From: Leifsonia xyli
GTDB taxonomy: Bacteria; Actinomycetota; Actinomycetes; Actinomycetales; Microbacteriaceae
DNA: 64,000 bases
Direction of reading: 5' to 3'
Assembly (NCBI GenBank): GCA_001647635.1
Contig: CP014761.1
Coordinates: 2,046,001-2,110,000 of the forward strand
In this document: piece by piece, positions 32,270 to 41,127 of the stretch
Numbering within the stretch: position 1 is the stretch's first letter
Layout: each line of letters begins with the position of its first letter
Notes under the pieces: generated by a model
What the model was told of the DNA's origin: nothing
Database searches by the model: none
Seen by the model: only the letters and a program-made list of their open reading frames with translations
Position numbers and translations under genes: made by a program

Positions 32270-33889
32270 ATGGACGAACGAGCCGGAACCCCCGCCCAGC
32301 CCTCCGACCTGATCGACGTCGACGCCCTGCGGCGCGCGTACTACGAGCTGAAGCCGGATGTGAGCATCCCGGAGCAGCGCGTGGTGTTCGGCACGTCGGG
32401 CCACCGCGGGTCGTCGCTCGACACCGCGTTCAACGAGGACCACATCGCGGCGACCACGCAGGCGATCGTCGAGTACCGGAACAGCCAGGGCATCACCGGT
32501 CCACTGTTCATCGGCGCCGACACGCACCTGCTCAGCGAGTTCGCGACGACGACCGCGCTCGCCGTGCTCGTCGGCAACGAGGTGCGCGTGCTCGTGGACG
32601 AGTTCGACGACTGGGTGCCGACGCCCGCCGTCTCGCACGCCATCATCCGGTACAACCGCCAGGGGCATGACGACCAGGCGGACGGTATCGTCGTCACGCC
32701 GAGCCACAACCCGCCGCGCGACGGCGGCTTCAAGTACAACCCGCCGCACGGCGGCCCGGCCGACACGGATGCCACCAGCTGGATCGCGAAGCGCGCCAAC
32801 GAGATCATCGCGAACGGGATGACCGAGGTGCGGATGGCCGAGCCGTCCGGCGTCGAGACCTACGACTTCCGCGGGCACTACGTCGACGACCTCGAGAACA
32901 TCATCGACGTCAAGGCGATCAAGGACTCCGGCATCCGGATCGGCGCCGACCCCCTCGGTGGCGCGAGCGTCCACTACTGGGAGGCGATCGCCGAGCGCTA
33001 CGGGCTCGATCTGACCGTCGTGAACCCCGACGTCGACCCGACCTGGTCGTTCATGACGCTCGACTGGGACGGCAAGATCCGGATGGACCCGTCCAGCCCT
33101 TCGGCGATGGCCTCGGTCGTCGCGCGCCGGGCGGACTTCGACATCCTGACCGGCAACGACGCGGACGCCGACCGTCACGGCATCGTCACGCCGGACGGCG
33201 GCCTGATGAACCCGAACCACTATCTCGCGGTCGCGATCGACTACCTGTTCCGCACCCGCACGGAGTGGAAGTCGGACGCCGCCGTCGGCAAGACGCTGGT
33301 GTCGTCGTCGATCATCGACCGCGTCGCCGACTCTCTCGGGCGACGGCTGTGGGAGGTGCCGGTCGGCTTCAAGTGGTTCGTGCCGGGCCTCATCGACGGA
33401 ACCGTCGGCTTCGGCGGCGAGGAGAGCGCCGGCGCGTCGTTCCTCCGGTTCGACGGGACCGCGTGGACGACCGACAAGGACGGAATCCTCCTCGCCCTGC
33501 TCGCCAGCGAGATCCGCGCGGTGACCGGCAAGTCGCCGTCGGAGGTCTACCGCGAGCTGACCGAGCGCTTCGGCGACCCGGTGTACCAGCGGGTGGATGC
33601 GCCGGCCAGCCCCGAGCAGAAGGCGGCGCTGTCGAAGCTCGACGGCGACGCGATCAGCGCCACCGAGCTGGCGGGCGAGCCGATCACGGCGAAGCTGAGC
33701 CGCGCGCCCGGCAACGACGCACCGCTCGGCGGCGTCAAGGTGCAGACCGACACGGCCTGGTTCGCGGCGCGTCCCTCCGGCACGGAGAACGTCTACAAGA
33801 TCTACGCCGAGTCGTTCGTCGGCGAGGACGACCTGCGCGAGGTGCAGGAGGAGGCCAGGCGGATCGTCGGCGACGCGCTCGGCGGCTGA
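32270..33889 (+). CDS. pgm: Phosphoglucomutase (alpha-D-glucose type)
   Basis: It interconverts glucose 1-phosphate and glucose 6-phosphate. 539 residues: FGTSGHRG (about 40-47), active phosphoserine loop TPSHNPPRDGG, metal loop GNDADADRHG, substrate loop GGEESAGA, and phosphate loop RPSGTEN. ATG at 32270 follows a purine-rich stretch with AGTAGGGGC. Divergent from pheA. The same frame is open far upstream, but that part is antisense to pheA. Confidence 0.96.
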   Translation: MDERAGTPAQPSDLIDVDALRRAYYELKPDVSIPEQRVVFGTSGHRGSSLDTAFNEDHIAATTQAIVEYRNSQGITGPLFIGADTHLLSEFATTTALAVLVGNEVRVLVDEFDDWVPTPAVSHAIIRYNRQGHDDQADGIVVTPSHNPPRDGGFKYNPPHGGPADTDATSWIAKRANEIIANGMTEVRMAEPSGVETYDFRGHYVDDLENIIDVKAIKDSGIRIGADPLGGASVHYWEAIAERYGLDLTVVNPDVDPTWSFMTLDWDGKIRMDPSSPSAMASVVARRADFDILTGNDADADRHGIVTPDGGLMNPNHYLAVAIDYLFRTRTEWKSDAAVGKTLVSSSIIDRVADSLGRRLWEVPVGFKWFVPGLIDGTVGFGGEESAGASFLRFDGTAWTTDKDGILLALLASEIRAVTGKSPSEVYRELTERFGDPVYQRVDAPASPEQKAALSKLDGDAISATELAGEPITAKLSRAPGNDAPLGGVKVQTDTAWFAARPSGTENVYKIYAESFVGEDDLREVQEEARRIVGDALGG

Positions 33890-33934
33890 CGCCACGTCCG
33901 AATCTCCGACGATGAGCGCGGGCCGTCGCCCGGT

Positions 33935-35125
33935 TCAGTAGGCGGCGGCCTCGCGGCGCAGGACGATCGCGAGCGCGTCGCCCGACGACGCGCCGTGGGC
34001 AGCGGCCACGATGCGGGAGACGGCGCCCGCGGGCGTGACCGACCCGCGCAGGATCGACTGGATGCGCAGCAGCCCCTTCTCGCCGCCCAGCGCGTCGAAT
34101 ACGCCGTCGCTCAGGCACAGGAACTGGTCGCCGTCCTCGAGGATCAGCTGCCGGGCCGGGCGTGACTCGCGGTCGAGGCCCAGCGGGAGCGTCGCAGTCT
34201 CCAGCCGCTCCAGCTCGCCCGTGCGCTCGCGCAGCACGAAGGCGAGACCGTGGCCCGCGTCCACGAACTGCATGCGCCCGTCGGGCTCGATGCGCGCATG
34301 GAAGACCGTGGTGTACGCGGCCAGCAGATGGAGCTCGTCGTCCACGACGTGCGCCGCCGTCTCCACCGCCCGCGCCGGGTCGCTGAACGGAGCGGCCGCG
34401 CGCAGTGCGGCTCGCACGGACGCGGCGACGATCGCGACCGGCACACCGGTCCCGACCACGTCGCCCACGGTCAGGCAGAAGCCCTCGCCGCAGTCGTACC
34501 AGTCGTAGAAGTCGCCGGCGATCCGCTCACCGGGCTCGGAGGCGGCGGCGATCGAGAAGCCCTTCGCGGCCGGCTTCCGGCGGGGCAGGAGGGCGCGCTG
34601 GACGAGCTGCGCGCGGTCCAGCTCCTCCTCGCGGGTCAGCTCGGCCTGCACCCAGTCGGCGAGGTCGCGGAGCAGGATGCGCTGGGCGTCGGTCAGCTCG
34701 TGCGGCTCGGTGTCGAGCACGCACAGCGTCCCGACCGCCTGGCCGCCCGGGGCGTGCAGCGGCTCCCCTGCGTAGAAGCGCAGGTGCGGGTCGCCCACGA
34801 CGAACGGATTCGTGGCGAACCGCTCGTCCTCGGCGGCGTCGCGCACGATGAGCGGCGCATCCTGACGCACGGTCAGGTCGCAGAACGCGCCCTCCCGCGG
34901 CGCCTCCTCGACCAGGCCGACCTGCGACTTGCGCCACTGACGGTCGCCGTCGAGCAGGGTGACGCTCACCATCGGCACCCCGAACAGCTGCTGGGCCATG
35001 CGCGTCACCCGGTCGAACCTGTCCTCCGCGACGGTGTCCAGGATCCCGAGGGCCTCGACGGCCTCCTGGCGTGCGTCCTCCTCTGCGAGCGCAGTCGCAC
35101 TCTGCGTGTGCCCATCCACGACCAT
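33935..35125 (-). CDS. GAF-domain SpoIIE-type (PP2C) phosphatase
   Basis: 396 residues. The N-terminal GAF domain (about 20-165) contains DRFDRVTRMAQQLFGVPMVSV and EAPREGAFCDLTV. The SpoIIE/PP2C domain (about 185-395) has the metal Asp residues in GERIAGDFYDW, LTVGDVVGTGVPVA and the late LCLSDGVFD. Such proteins regulate alternative sigma factors through anti-sigma antagonists. No such partner is visible here. Single gene, divergent neighbours. Confidence 0.9.
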   Translation of the reverse strand: MVVDGHTQSATALAEEDARQEAVEALGILDTVAEDRFDRVTRMAQQLFGVPMVSVTLLDGDRQWRKSQVGLVEEAPREGAFCDLTVRQDAPLIVRDAAEDERFATNPFVVGDPHLRFYAGEPLHAPGGQAVGTLCVLDTEPHELTDAQRILLRDLADWVQAELTREEELDRAQLVQRALLPRRKPAAKGFSIAAASEPGERIAGDFYDWYDCGEGFCLTVGDVVGTGVPVAIVAASVRAALRAAAPFSDPARAVETAAHVVDDELHLLAAYTTVFHARIEPDGRMQFVDAGHGLAFVLRERTGELERLETATLPLGLDRESRPARQLILEDGDQFLCLSDGVFDALGGEKGLLRIQSILRGSVTPAGAVSRIVAAAHGASSGDALAIVLRREAAAY

Positions 35126-35147
35126 GGCACAAGCATATTGAAGGATG

Positions 35148-35993
35148 TCAGCCGGTATAGCTTTCGCCGCCCGGGCAGCCGAAGAACTCCTCCAGGGTCG
35201 TCACCCCGGTGGTGTGCAGCTCGGTCGCGAGCGGGACGCCGATGTACCGGAAGTGCCAGGGCTCGTAGGTGAAGCCGGTCACCGCGACCTTGTCCGCCGG
35301 GTAGCGGAGCAGGAAACCGAAGCGCCACGCGTTCGCGGCGAGCCAGCGGCCCTGCGGCGTCTGACCGAAGCACGCGTCGAGCGAGCACTGCGCCGGCAGG
35401 GCGCTGATGTCGACGGCCAGGCCGGTCTGGTGCTCGCTGTGGCCGGGGCGGGCGGTGTCGGTGTCCGCGTACGCCTGGCCGTTGCGGGCGACGTCGTCGT
35501 CGTACACCCGCGTCTGCGAGTCGAAGGACCGGTAGGCGCTCTGCACGGCGAAGTCGAGCCCCGCCTCCCGCTTGCCCGCCTGGAACATCGCGACCAGGGC
35601 GGCCGCGGTCTGCTGCCGCATGGGCTGGCGGTTGACGTAGGCGACGTCGGGATAGACGAGGTCGTCGGGCGCGAAGGTCGTGGGATGCAGCTCTCGCGGC
35701 TTGTTGACGACGACCCACGGGCTCGCCGGGTCGTCATGCGAGAGCGCGGCCTTATCGAAGCCCACGACGGTCGGGGTCGGCGGGATGGACGGGGTCGCCG
35801 TGGGGCGCGGCGGCCGCGGTGTCGGCGCGGTGCGATGCGGCGTCGATCGGTGGCTCGTCGGGGCCGCAGACACGGCTCCGGAGGCGCACCCGGTCAGCAC
35901 CAGCACGACCGCCAGCACGCCGGCGACGCGGGCAGCGCGCGACCGACGATCCCGCCTCGCGCGGGCACCCCCCAGACTCACGGGGCCGAGCAT
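35148..35993 (-). CDS. VanY-type D,D-carboxypeptidase lipoprotein
   Basis: 281 residues with a lipoprotein signal (AGVLAVVLVLTGC), a Pro/Thr-rich linker (about 45-75) and an M15B peptidase domain: SAYRSFDSQTRVY, the zinc motif SEHQTGLAVDIS and the closing EPWHFRYIG. It trims the D-Ala end of peptidoglycan stem peptides outside the membrane. The length is usual. It lies just downstream (23 bases) of the phosphatase gene on the same strand. Confidence 0.92.
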   Translation of the reverse strand: MLGPVSLGGARARRDRRSRAARVAGVLAVVLVLTGCASGAVSAAPTSHRSTPHRTAPTPRPPRPTATPSIPPTPTVVGFDKAALSHDDPASPWVVVNKPRELHPTTFAPDDLVYPDVAYVNRQPMRQQTAAALVAMFQAGKREAGLDFAVQSAYRSFDSQTRVYDDDVARNGQAYADTDTARPGHSEHQTGLAVDISALPAQCSLDACFGQTPQGRWLAANAWRFGFLLRYPADKVAVTGFTYEPWHFRYIGVPLATELHTTGVTTLEEFFGCPGGESYTG

Positions 35994-36038
35994 AGCTCAT
36001 GCCCGTGACGCCTCCCTGCAGGGTGGCCGTAACCGGAT

Positions 36039-36947
36039 CTACTTGGACAGGCTCCAGAAGTGGCCGATGCCTCCGGGGTGGTCGACGGTGATCGCCTCGT
36101 CGAGGTCGCGGTAGTCGCTGTCCTCGTTGTGGCCTACCATCTTGATCTTGATCTGGCCGTTCACGTTCTGCACGGCTGACACGATCTGGACGTGGTCGAG
36201 CGAGTCGTTGTCGTTCCAGTCGAACATCACGATGTCGCCGACCTTGATCTTGTCGCGCTGGTCGAACGAGTACTCGGTGAGCCCGAGCTTCGCGGCGTTC
36301 TCACGGAAGTAATTGTCCATCGCGGGCACGTAGCCCCAAGCCGGGCTCCAGCTGGAGGCGGCGTCGTGGTTGTACCACTCGTCGTTCATCTGCCAGCCTC
36401 GGGCGATCAGCGTCTGGCTGACGAAGTTGGCGCAGTCCCCGCCGACGGGGTTGAGGTCGCCGTACTGGGCGGTGTTGTAGTTCTTCCAGTACGTGAGCGC
36501 GTAGGCGAGCTGCTTGTCCACAGGCGTCTGCACCTGGTAGTCGTACGTGCTGGTCGAGGTGGTGACCGGCTTGCCGCTCTTGTCGGTGACCGTGACCGGA
36601 ACGCTTCCCGCCTGGAAGTTGGCCGCTGCCGGGACGTTCACGACGACCTTGTCGGCGGTGGCCTGCGCGACGGTGGCGGCCTGGCCGCCGATCTGGACGG
36701 CGCCCACCTTTTGCAGGTTCGTGCCCTCGAGGGTGATGGTGCCCCCGGAGACGCTGCCCGCGGCAGGCTGGATGGACGACACGACCGACGAGGTCGGCGA
36801 CGGCGACGGCGCGGCTGCCTGGGCGACGGCCTTGGTGACCGGAGACGGCTCGCCGGCGCACGCGGTGAAGGCGAGCGCGGTCGAGGCGGCGACGGCCGTC
36901 AGGGCGAGCGCACGATGGAGACGACGGGAGCGGGCGGGAGGAGTCAT
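36039..36947 (-). CDS. Secreted IPT/TIG plus amidase-domain protein
   Basis: 302 residues. A lipoprotein-like signal (LALTAVAASTALAFTAC) precedes an IPT/TIG beta domain (about 60-145: SSIQPAAGSVSGGTITLEGTN). The C-terminal part is the putative amidase domain (Amidase_6): YWKNYNTAQYGDLNPVGGDCANFVSQTLIARGW (Cys as nucleophile), WSPAWGYVPAMDNYF, KVGDIVMFDW and DHVQIVSAV (His). It probably acts on the cell wall. ATG at 36947; a longer frame reaches 37109 but lacks a signal. Divergent from the drug transporter. Confidence 0.88.
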   Translation of the reverse strand: MTPPARSRRLHRALALTAVAASTALAFTACAGEPSPVTKAVAQAAAPSPSPTSSVVSSIQPAAGSVSGGTITLEGTNLQKVGAVQIGGQAATVAQATADKVVVNVPAAANFQAGSVPVTVTDKSGKPVTTSTSTYDYQVQTPVDKQLAYALTYWKNYNTAQYGDLNPVGGDCANFVSQTLIARGWQMNDEWYNHDAASSWSPAWGYVPAMDNYFRENAAKLGLTEYSFDQRDKIKVGDIVMFDWNDNDSLDHVQIVSAVQNVNGQIKIKMVGHNEDSDYRDLDEAITVDHPGGIGHFWSLSK

Positions 36948-37140
36948 CGCCTTGCACCATACGCTCAGAACTTTTGCGTCACCTGAAGAGGGGACAGCGA
37001 CGTTCGCTGTGCGACCGTACAGCTTTCGCTGGGAGCGAACCCCCTGCGTTGTGAGCCGAGTGGCAGGGGGTGTAACTTTGCAGTCTCCGCAAAATTCTTT
37101 TACACGCATTTTCGCACCCGCACTCTCGACCCGGAGACAG

Positions 37141-39195
37141 ATGTCCAGTCAAACCACCGCGGCAGGCGCCGCCCCCAAGCCGATCATGTCGCATCGCGAG
37201 ATCCTCTTCGTGATCTTCGGCCTCATGGCCGGCATGTTCCTGTCGGCGCTCGACCAGACGGTCGTCGGCACGGCGATCCGCACGATCGGCGACGACCTCC
37301 ACGGCCTCAGCGAGCAGGCCTGGGTCACCACCGGCTACCTGATCCTCTCGACGATCTCGACTCCCATCTACGGCAAGCTGTCCGATATCTTCGGCCGCCG
37401 TCCGTTGTTCATCATCGCGATCCTCATCTTCATCGCCGGATCGATCCTGGCGACCTTCTCGACCTCGATGCTCGAGCTCGCGGCGTTCCGCGCCATCCAG
37501 GGCCTCGGCGCCGGTGGCCTGATGTCGATGCCGCTGGCGATCATGGGCGACATGCTCGCCCCGCGCGAGCGCGCCAAGTACCAGGGCTACTTCCTCGCCG
37601 TCTTCGGCATCTCGAGCCTGGTCGGCCCGCTGGTCGGCGGCCTGTTCGCCGGTGCGGACCAGATCCTGTGGATCGACGGCTGGCGCTGGGTGTTCCTCAT
37701 CAACGTCCCGATCGGCCTCATCGCCCTCGCGATGGTCCTGCGGTTCCTGCACCTGCCCAAGCGGTCGCGCGGCTCGGCACGCATCGACTGGTGGGGCGCG
37801 GCCGGCGTGATCGTCGCGCTCGTCCCGCTGCTGCTGGTGGCCGAGCAGGGCCGCGACTGGGGTTGGGGCAGCGCCGCGGCGATCGCCTGCTACGTGATCG
37901 GCGGCGTCGGCATCATCGCGTTCATCTTCATCGAGATCGCGATGAAGGACGACGCGCTCATCCCGATCAAGCTGTTCCGTTCGAGCACCTTCTCGATGGC
38001 CACCATCATCGGCGTGCTCGTCGGCTTCGGGATGTTCGGCGCCATGCTGACCCTCCCGCTGTACCTGCAGATCGTCCTCGGCTCCACGCCGACGGAGTCG
38101 GGCCTGCAGCTGCTCCCGATGATCCTCGGCCTGATGGTGTCGTCGATCGTCTCGGGCCAGATCATCGCGCGGACCGGCCACTACCGGCAGTTCCCGATCA
38201 TCGGAACGGCCATGCTCGCCGGCGGCTTCTTCTACCTGACGTTCATCAAGTACGACGACTCGTACTGGTTCATCGCCGGCGCGATGCTGCTCATCGGACT
38301 CGGCCTCGGCCAGCTGATGCAGACGCTGACCATCGCCAGCCAGAACTCGGTCGGGCTGCGCGACATGGGTGTGGCGACCAGCGCATCCACGTTCTTCCGC
38401 CAGATCGGTGGAACGCTGGGCACCGCGGTGCTGCTGTCGCTGCTGTTCACGGTGTTCCCGACGAACATCAAGACGTCGCTGACCGACACCCCGACGCTGA
38501 CCTCGGCGCTGGATGCGGCGCTCACCCCCGCGGTGGCGAACGCGCCCGAGAACAAGCAGATCATGAACCAGATCTACGACCCGATCGTCGGCAAGCTCGT
38601 CCCGCAGGTGCAGGCGCAGGCCCATCAGGCGGGCGTCCAGGCGCTGGTCGCGAAGGGCATCCCCCAGGATGTGGCGGAGCAGCAGGTCCCGGCCGAGCCG
38701 ATCGACTTCTCGAACGCCGACCAGCGCCAGCAGGTCGTCTCGAAGGCGGTCCCCGCCCTCCAGACGCAGCTGGAGAAGTCGAACGCCGGGACGAGCAGCT
38801 CGGACATCAACGACACGTCGTTCCTGAACTCCGCCGACCCGCGGCTCTCGAAGCCGTTCCTCGTGGCGTTCAACGCCTCGGCGGTGCAGGTCTACTGGGT
38901 GGCGATGATCGTCGTCCTGGTCGCGTTCGTCCTGTCGCTGTTCTTCCGGACCCCGCCGCTGCGCGCGAAGTCCGCGCTGCAGGAGGCGGCCGATGACGCC
39001 GCCGCCGCGGACGCCGCGAAGAACGCCGAGCGCGAGCCGGTCGGCGCCTACGCGTCGCTCTCGGAGGACGACGACGAGGAGTACGACACCGGCATCATCG
39101 CCACGCGCGCCGCGAACGAGTTCGGCGCGCTGGTCGAGCCCGGCGTCGACACGGCGTCGACGCGCGCCCAGCGGCCGCGTCCCGCGACCGACTGA
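37141..39195 (+). CDS. DHA2-family multidrug MFS transporter
   Basis: A 684-residue proton-driven exporter with 14 predicted membrane segments. Motif A is GKLSDIFGRRPLF and the opening LSALDQTVVGTAIRTI is typical of DHA2. One unusually long external loop (about 440-560, rich in Gln and Ala) precedes the last segment, and an acidic cytoplasmic tail follows. ATG at 37141 follows CCGGAG. The large in-frame extension upstream is antisense to the amidase gene. Substrate unknown. Confidence 0.92.
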   Translation: MSSQTTAAGAAPKPIMSHREILFVIFGLMAGMFLSALDQTVVGTAIRTIGDDLHGLSEQAWVTTGYLILSTISTPIYGKLSDIFGRRPLFIIAILIFIAGSILATFSTSMLELAAFRAIQGLGAGGLMSMPLAIMGDMLAPRERAKYQGYFLAVFGISSLVGPLVGGLFAGADQILWIDGWRWVFLINVPIGLIALAMVLRFLHLPKRSRGSARIDWWGAAGVIVALVPLLLVAEQGRDWGWGSAAAIACYVIGGVGIIAFIFIEIAMKDDALIPIKLFRSSTFSMATIIGVLVGFGMFGAMLTLPLYLQIVLGSTPTESGLQLLPMILGLMVSSIVSGQIIARTGHYRQFPIIGTAMLAGGFFYLTFIKYDDSYWFIAGAMLLIGLGLGQLMQTLTIASQNSVGLRDMGVATSASTFFRQIGGTLGTAVLLSLLFTVFPTNIKTSLTDTPTLTSALDAALTPAVANAPENKQIMNQIYDPIVGKLVPQVQAQAHQAGVQALVAKGIPQDVAEQQVPAEPIDFSNADQRQQVVSKAVPALQTQLEKSNAGTSSSDINDTSFLNSADPRLSKPFLVAFNASAVQVYWVAMIVVLVAFVLSLFFRTPPLRAKSALQEAADDAAAADAAKNAEREPVGAYASLSEDDDEEYDTGIIATRAANEFGALVEPGVDTASTRAQRPRPATD

Positions 39196-39211
39196 GCGCG
39201 CGTCACTCGGC

Positions 39212-39253
39212 GCAGAACGGCCGCCGCCTCCTCGAAGGTAGCGGCCGTTCTGC
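39212..39253 (+). terminator. Stem-loop after the MFS gene
   Basis: A 13-bp perfect stem (GCAGAACGGCCGC, 39212-39224, with 39241-39253) begins 16 bases after the stop. The T-run is weak, so it may act with another factor. Confidence 0.6.
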
Positions 39254-39351
39254 ATTCCGCGGACAGATGCGGACTCGTGCACTTCATCGCCTGCTCGGGA
39301 AGCCATGACAAGAGCCTCAGTCCGCGGCATTCTGGGTCGCTGTGGAGCGGA

Positions 39352-39462
39352 TCAGCGTCCGATGCCACTACTCGCGAGAACCGTCACGACGACGACACCC
39401 CCCGCGACTGTGGCGAGGAAGCACAGCATGACAATTAAGCGCCGAGCAACGTTCGTGATCAC
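39352..39462 (-). CDS. Possible small single-span membrane peptide
   Basis: A 36-residue frame from GTG 39462: a basic start (MITNVARR), then one hydrophobic helix (LIVMLCFLATVAGGVVVV) and a short tail. It is the only protein-like frame between the MFS gene and the sugar operon. There is no strong ribosome site, so evidence is weak. Confidence 0.35.
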   Translation of the reverse strand: MITNVARRLIVMLCFLATVAGGVVVVTVLASSGIGR

Positions 39463-39588
39463 CGGCTCACTATAGAGCGACGGCGAAACCGTCGGCCCCT
39501 GATGGCCGCAATGCCTCGGAAATAGGCGGACACTGTCGGCGCCGCGTACCGTGATCGCAGCATCCTACGCTTCCCGGAAACACAGCGA

Positions 39589-39692
39589 TGAGAGCGCGAC
39601 CACGAAAGACTTGACAAGTCCGTCCGGACCGTTTTACAGTCTCTCCAAACGCATGAGAGCGCTCTCACGTCTGTCGCATGAGAGCGCTCTCA
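39589..39692 (+). promoter_or_regulatory. Promoter and LacI/CebR-type operators of the sugar operon
   Basis: TTGACA (39611-39616) and TACAGT (39635-39640) with 18-base spacing form the promoter. Two identical palindromes TGAGAGCGCTCTCA at 39654-39667 and 39679-39692 lie downstream, 25 bases centre to centre. A half-site TGAGAGCGC at 39589-39597 lies upstream of the -35. The sequence is close to the known CebR site TGGGAGCGCTCCCA, so the LacI protein at 44564 is the likely repressor. Confidence 0.85.
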
Positions 39693-39737
39693 AAGCGCAC
39701 CAGGCGCACACCAGACACACGCACAAAGGAGTGACCC

Positions 39738-41060
39738 GTGAAGCTTTCACGACGCACCAGGATCGCTGCGGCCGTCGCCGGCGCAGCATCCTTCGCCCTC
39801 ATCGCAGCCGGATGCTCATCGAGCGGAGGCAGCGGTTCCAGCTCGGACCCGATCACGCTGACCGTCACCACGTTCGGCACGATGGGCTTCGACAAGCTCT
39901 ACTCGCAGTACGAGAAGGAGCACCCGAACATCAAGATCAAGGCCACCAACATCGACACCGGTGACAACGCGCTCACCGACTGGCAGACGAAGCAGGCGGC
40001 GGGCAGCGGCCTCCCCGACGTCCAGGCGGTCGAAGAAGGCTGGCTCAGCAAGGTCATGCAGGTCTCCGACCAGTTCAACGACCTGAAGGACTACGGCGCG
40101 AACGACATCAAGAGCCGCTGGGTCGACTGGAAGCTGAAGCAGGCCACCGACAAGAACGGCCGCATCATCGGCTACGGCACCGACATCGGCCCGGAGGGCC
40201 TCTGCTACAACGGCAAGCTGTTCGCCGCTGCCGGCCTCCCGAGCGACCGCGAGTCCGTCGCGAAGCTGTTCGGCGGCGACAACGCCACCTGGGACGACTT
40301 CTTCAAGGTCGGCGAGCAGTATCACGCGGCCACCGGCAAGGCCTGGTACGACCAGTCCGGCTTCATCTGGAACGCCATGGTGAACCAGCAGGAGGAGGGC
40401 TACTACACCAAGGACGGCAAGCTCAACATCAAGGACAACAGCGACCTCAAGACGCTGTGGTCGAAGCTGGCGGCCGGCGCCGCGGCGGGCCTGTCCTCCA
40501 ACCAGACCCAGTGGGACTGGGGCAAGGGCAAGGCGTTCACCGACGGCTCCTTCGCCACGTTCGTCTGCCCGGGCTGGATGCTCGGCGTCGTGCAGGGGCA
40601 GGTCAAGGCGGGCGGCGGCGACGCCACCACCGGCTGGGACTTCGCCAACGTGTTCCCGGGCGGCGCGGCCAACTGGGGCGGATCGTTCCTGACGGTCCCG
40701 AAGCAGTCGAAGCACCCGAAGGAGGCCGCGGCCCTCGCCGCGTGGCTGACCACCGCGAAGTCGCAGGTCCAGACCTTCCAGGCCGCGGGCACGTTCCCGT
40801 CGGTGACCGAGGCGCAGACCGACCCGGGCGTGACCGGTGAGAGCGACCTCACGAAGTTCTTCAACAACGCCCCCGTCGGCCAGATCCTCGGCGAGCGCGC
40901 GAAGGGCGTCGTCGCCCAGTACAAGGGCCCGGACGACTCGGTCATCCAGTCCCAGGTGTTCGGCCCGTCGGTGCAGCAGCTCGACTCGGGCAAGGCCAAC
41001 GGTCAGCAGGCATGGGACAACGCCATGAAGCTGCTCGACCAGCTGGTCGTCAACAAGTAA
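39738..41060 (+). CDS. cebE: ABC sugar transporter substrate-binding lipoprotein (CebE-like)
   Basis: 440 residues. The lipoprotein signal ends at AAGCSSSGG. The mature protein is a periplasmic-binding type 1 extracellular solute-binding protein: ITLTVTTFGTMGFDKLYSQYEKEHPNIKIK, GYGTDIGPEGLCYNGKLFAAAGLP, and a closing AALAAWLTTAKSQ. It captures the oligosaccharide outside the cell and delivers it to the permeases encoded next. With a GH1 beta-glucosidase and a CebR-type operator the substrate is probably cellobiose or another beta-glucoside. GTG at 39738 follows AAAGGAG. Confidence 0.85.
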   Translation: MKLSRRTRIAAAVAGAASFALIAAGCSSSGGSGSSSDPITLTVTTFGTMGFDKLYSQYEKEHPNIKIKATNIDTGDNALTDWQTKQAAGSGLPDVQAVEEGWLSKVMQVSDQFNDLKDYGANDIKSRWVDWKLKQATDKNGRIIGYGTDIGPEGLCYNGKLFAAAGLPSDRESVAKLFGGDNATWDDFFKVGEQYHAATGKAWYDQSGFIWNAMVNQQEEGYYTKDGKLNIKDNSDLKTLWSKLAAGAAAGLSSNQTQWDWGKGKAFTDGSFATFVCPGWMLGVVQGQVKAGGGDATTGWDFANVFPGGAANWGGSFLTVPKQSKHPKEAAALAAWLTTAKSQVQTFQAAGTFPSVTEAQTDPGVTGESDLTKFFNNAPVGQILGERAKGVVAQYKGPDDSVIQSQVFGPSVQQLDSGKANGQQAWDNAMKLLDQLVVNK

Positions 41061-41074
41061 CCCGAAACCGCAAC

Positions 41075-41109
41075 CGGGCCCCCGCTGCAACCCGAGCGGC
41101 GGGGGCCCG
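41075..41109 (+). terminator. Stem-loop between binding-protein and permease genes
   Basis: An 11-bp perfect GC stem (CGGGCCCCCGC, 41075-41085, with 41099-41109) sits 15 bases after the stop with no T-run. It probably stabilises or partly terminates the message so the binding protein outnumbers the permeases. Confidence 0.55.
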
Positions 41110-41127
41110 ACCCACGGGAGAACCGTC

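Noticed and set aside
32270..33895. Very long minus-strand frame across pgm, continuous with pheA
   Set aside because: Its translation is Arg/Val/Asp-rich low-complexity sequence antisense to a clear pgm gene. Only the pheA part (31220-32212) has domain motifs.
36948..37140. Possible c-di-AMP (ydaO) riboswitch before the amidase-domain gene
   Set aside because: Such genes often carry one, and a 9-bp inverted repeat (37039-37047 with 37063-37071) is present, but the conserved ydaO core sequences were not found on either strand.
36979..39330. 783-codon minus-strand frame
   Set aside because: It is wholly antisense to the DHA2 transporter, with the Asp/Arg/Glu/His bias of a shadow frame and no domain.
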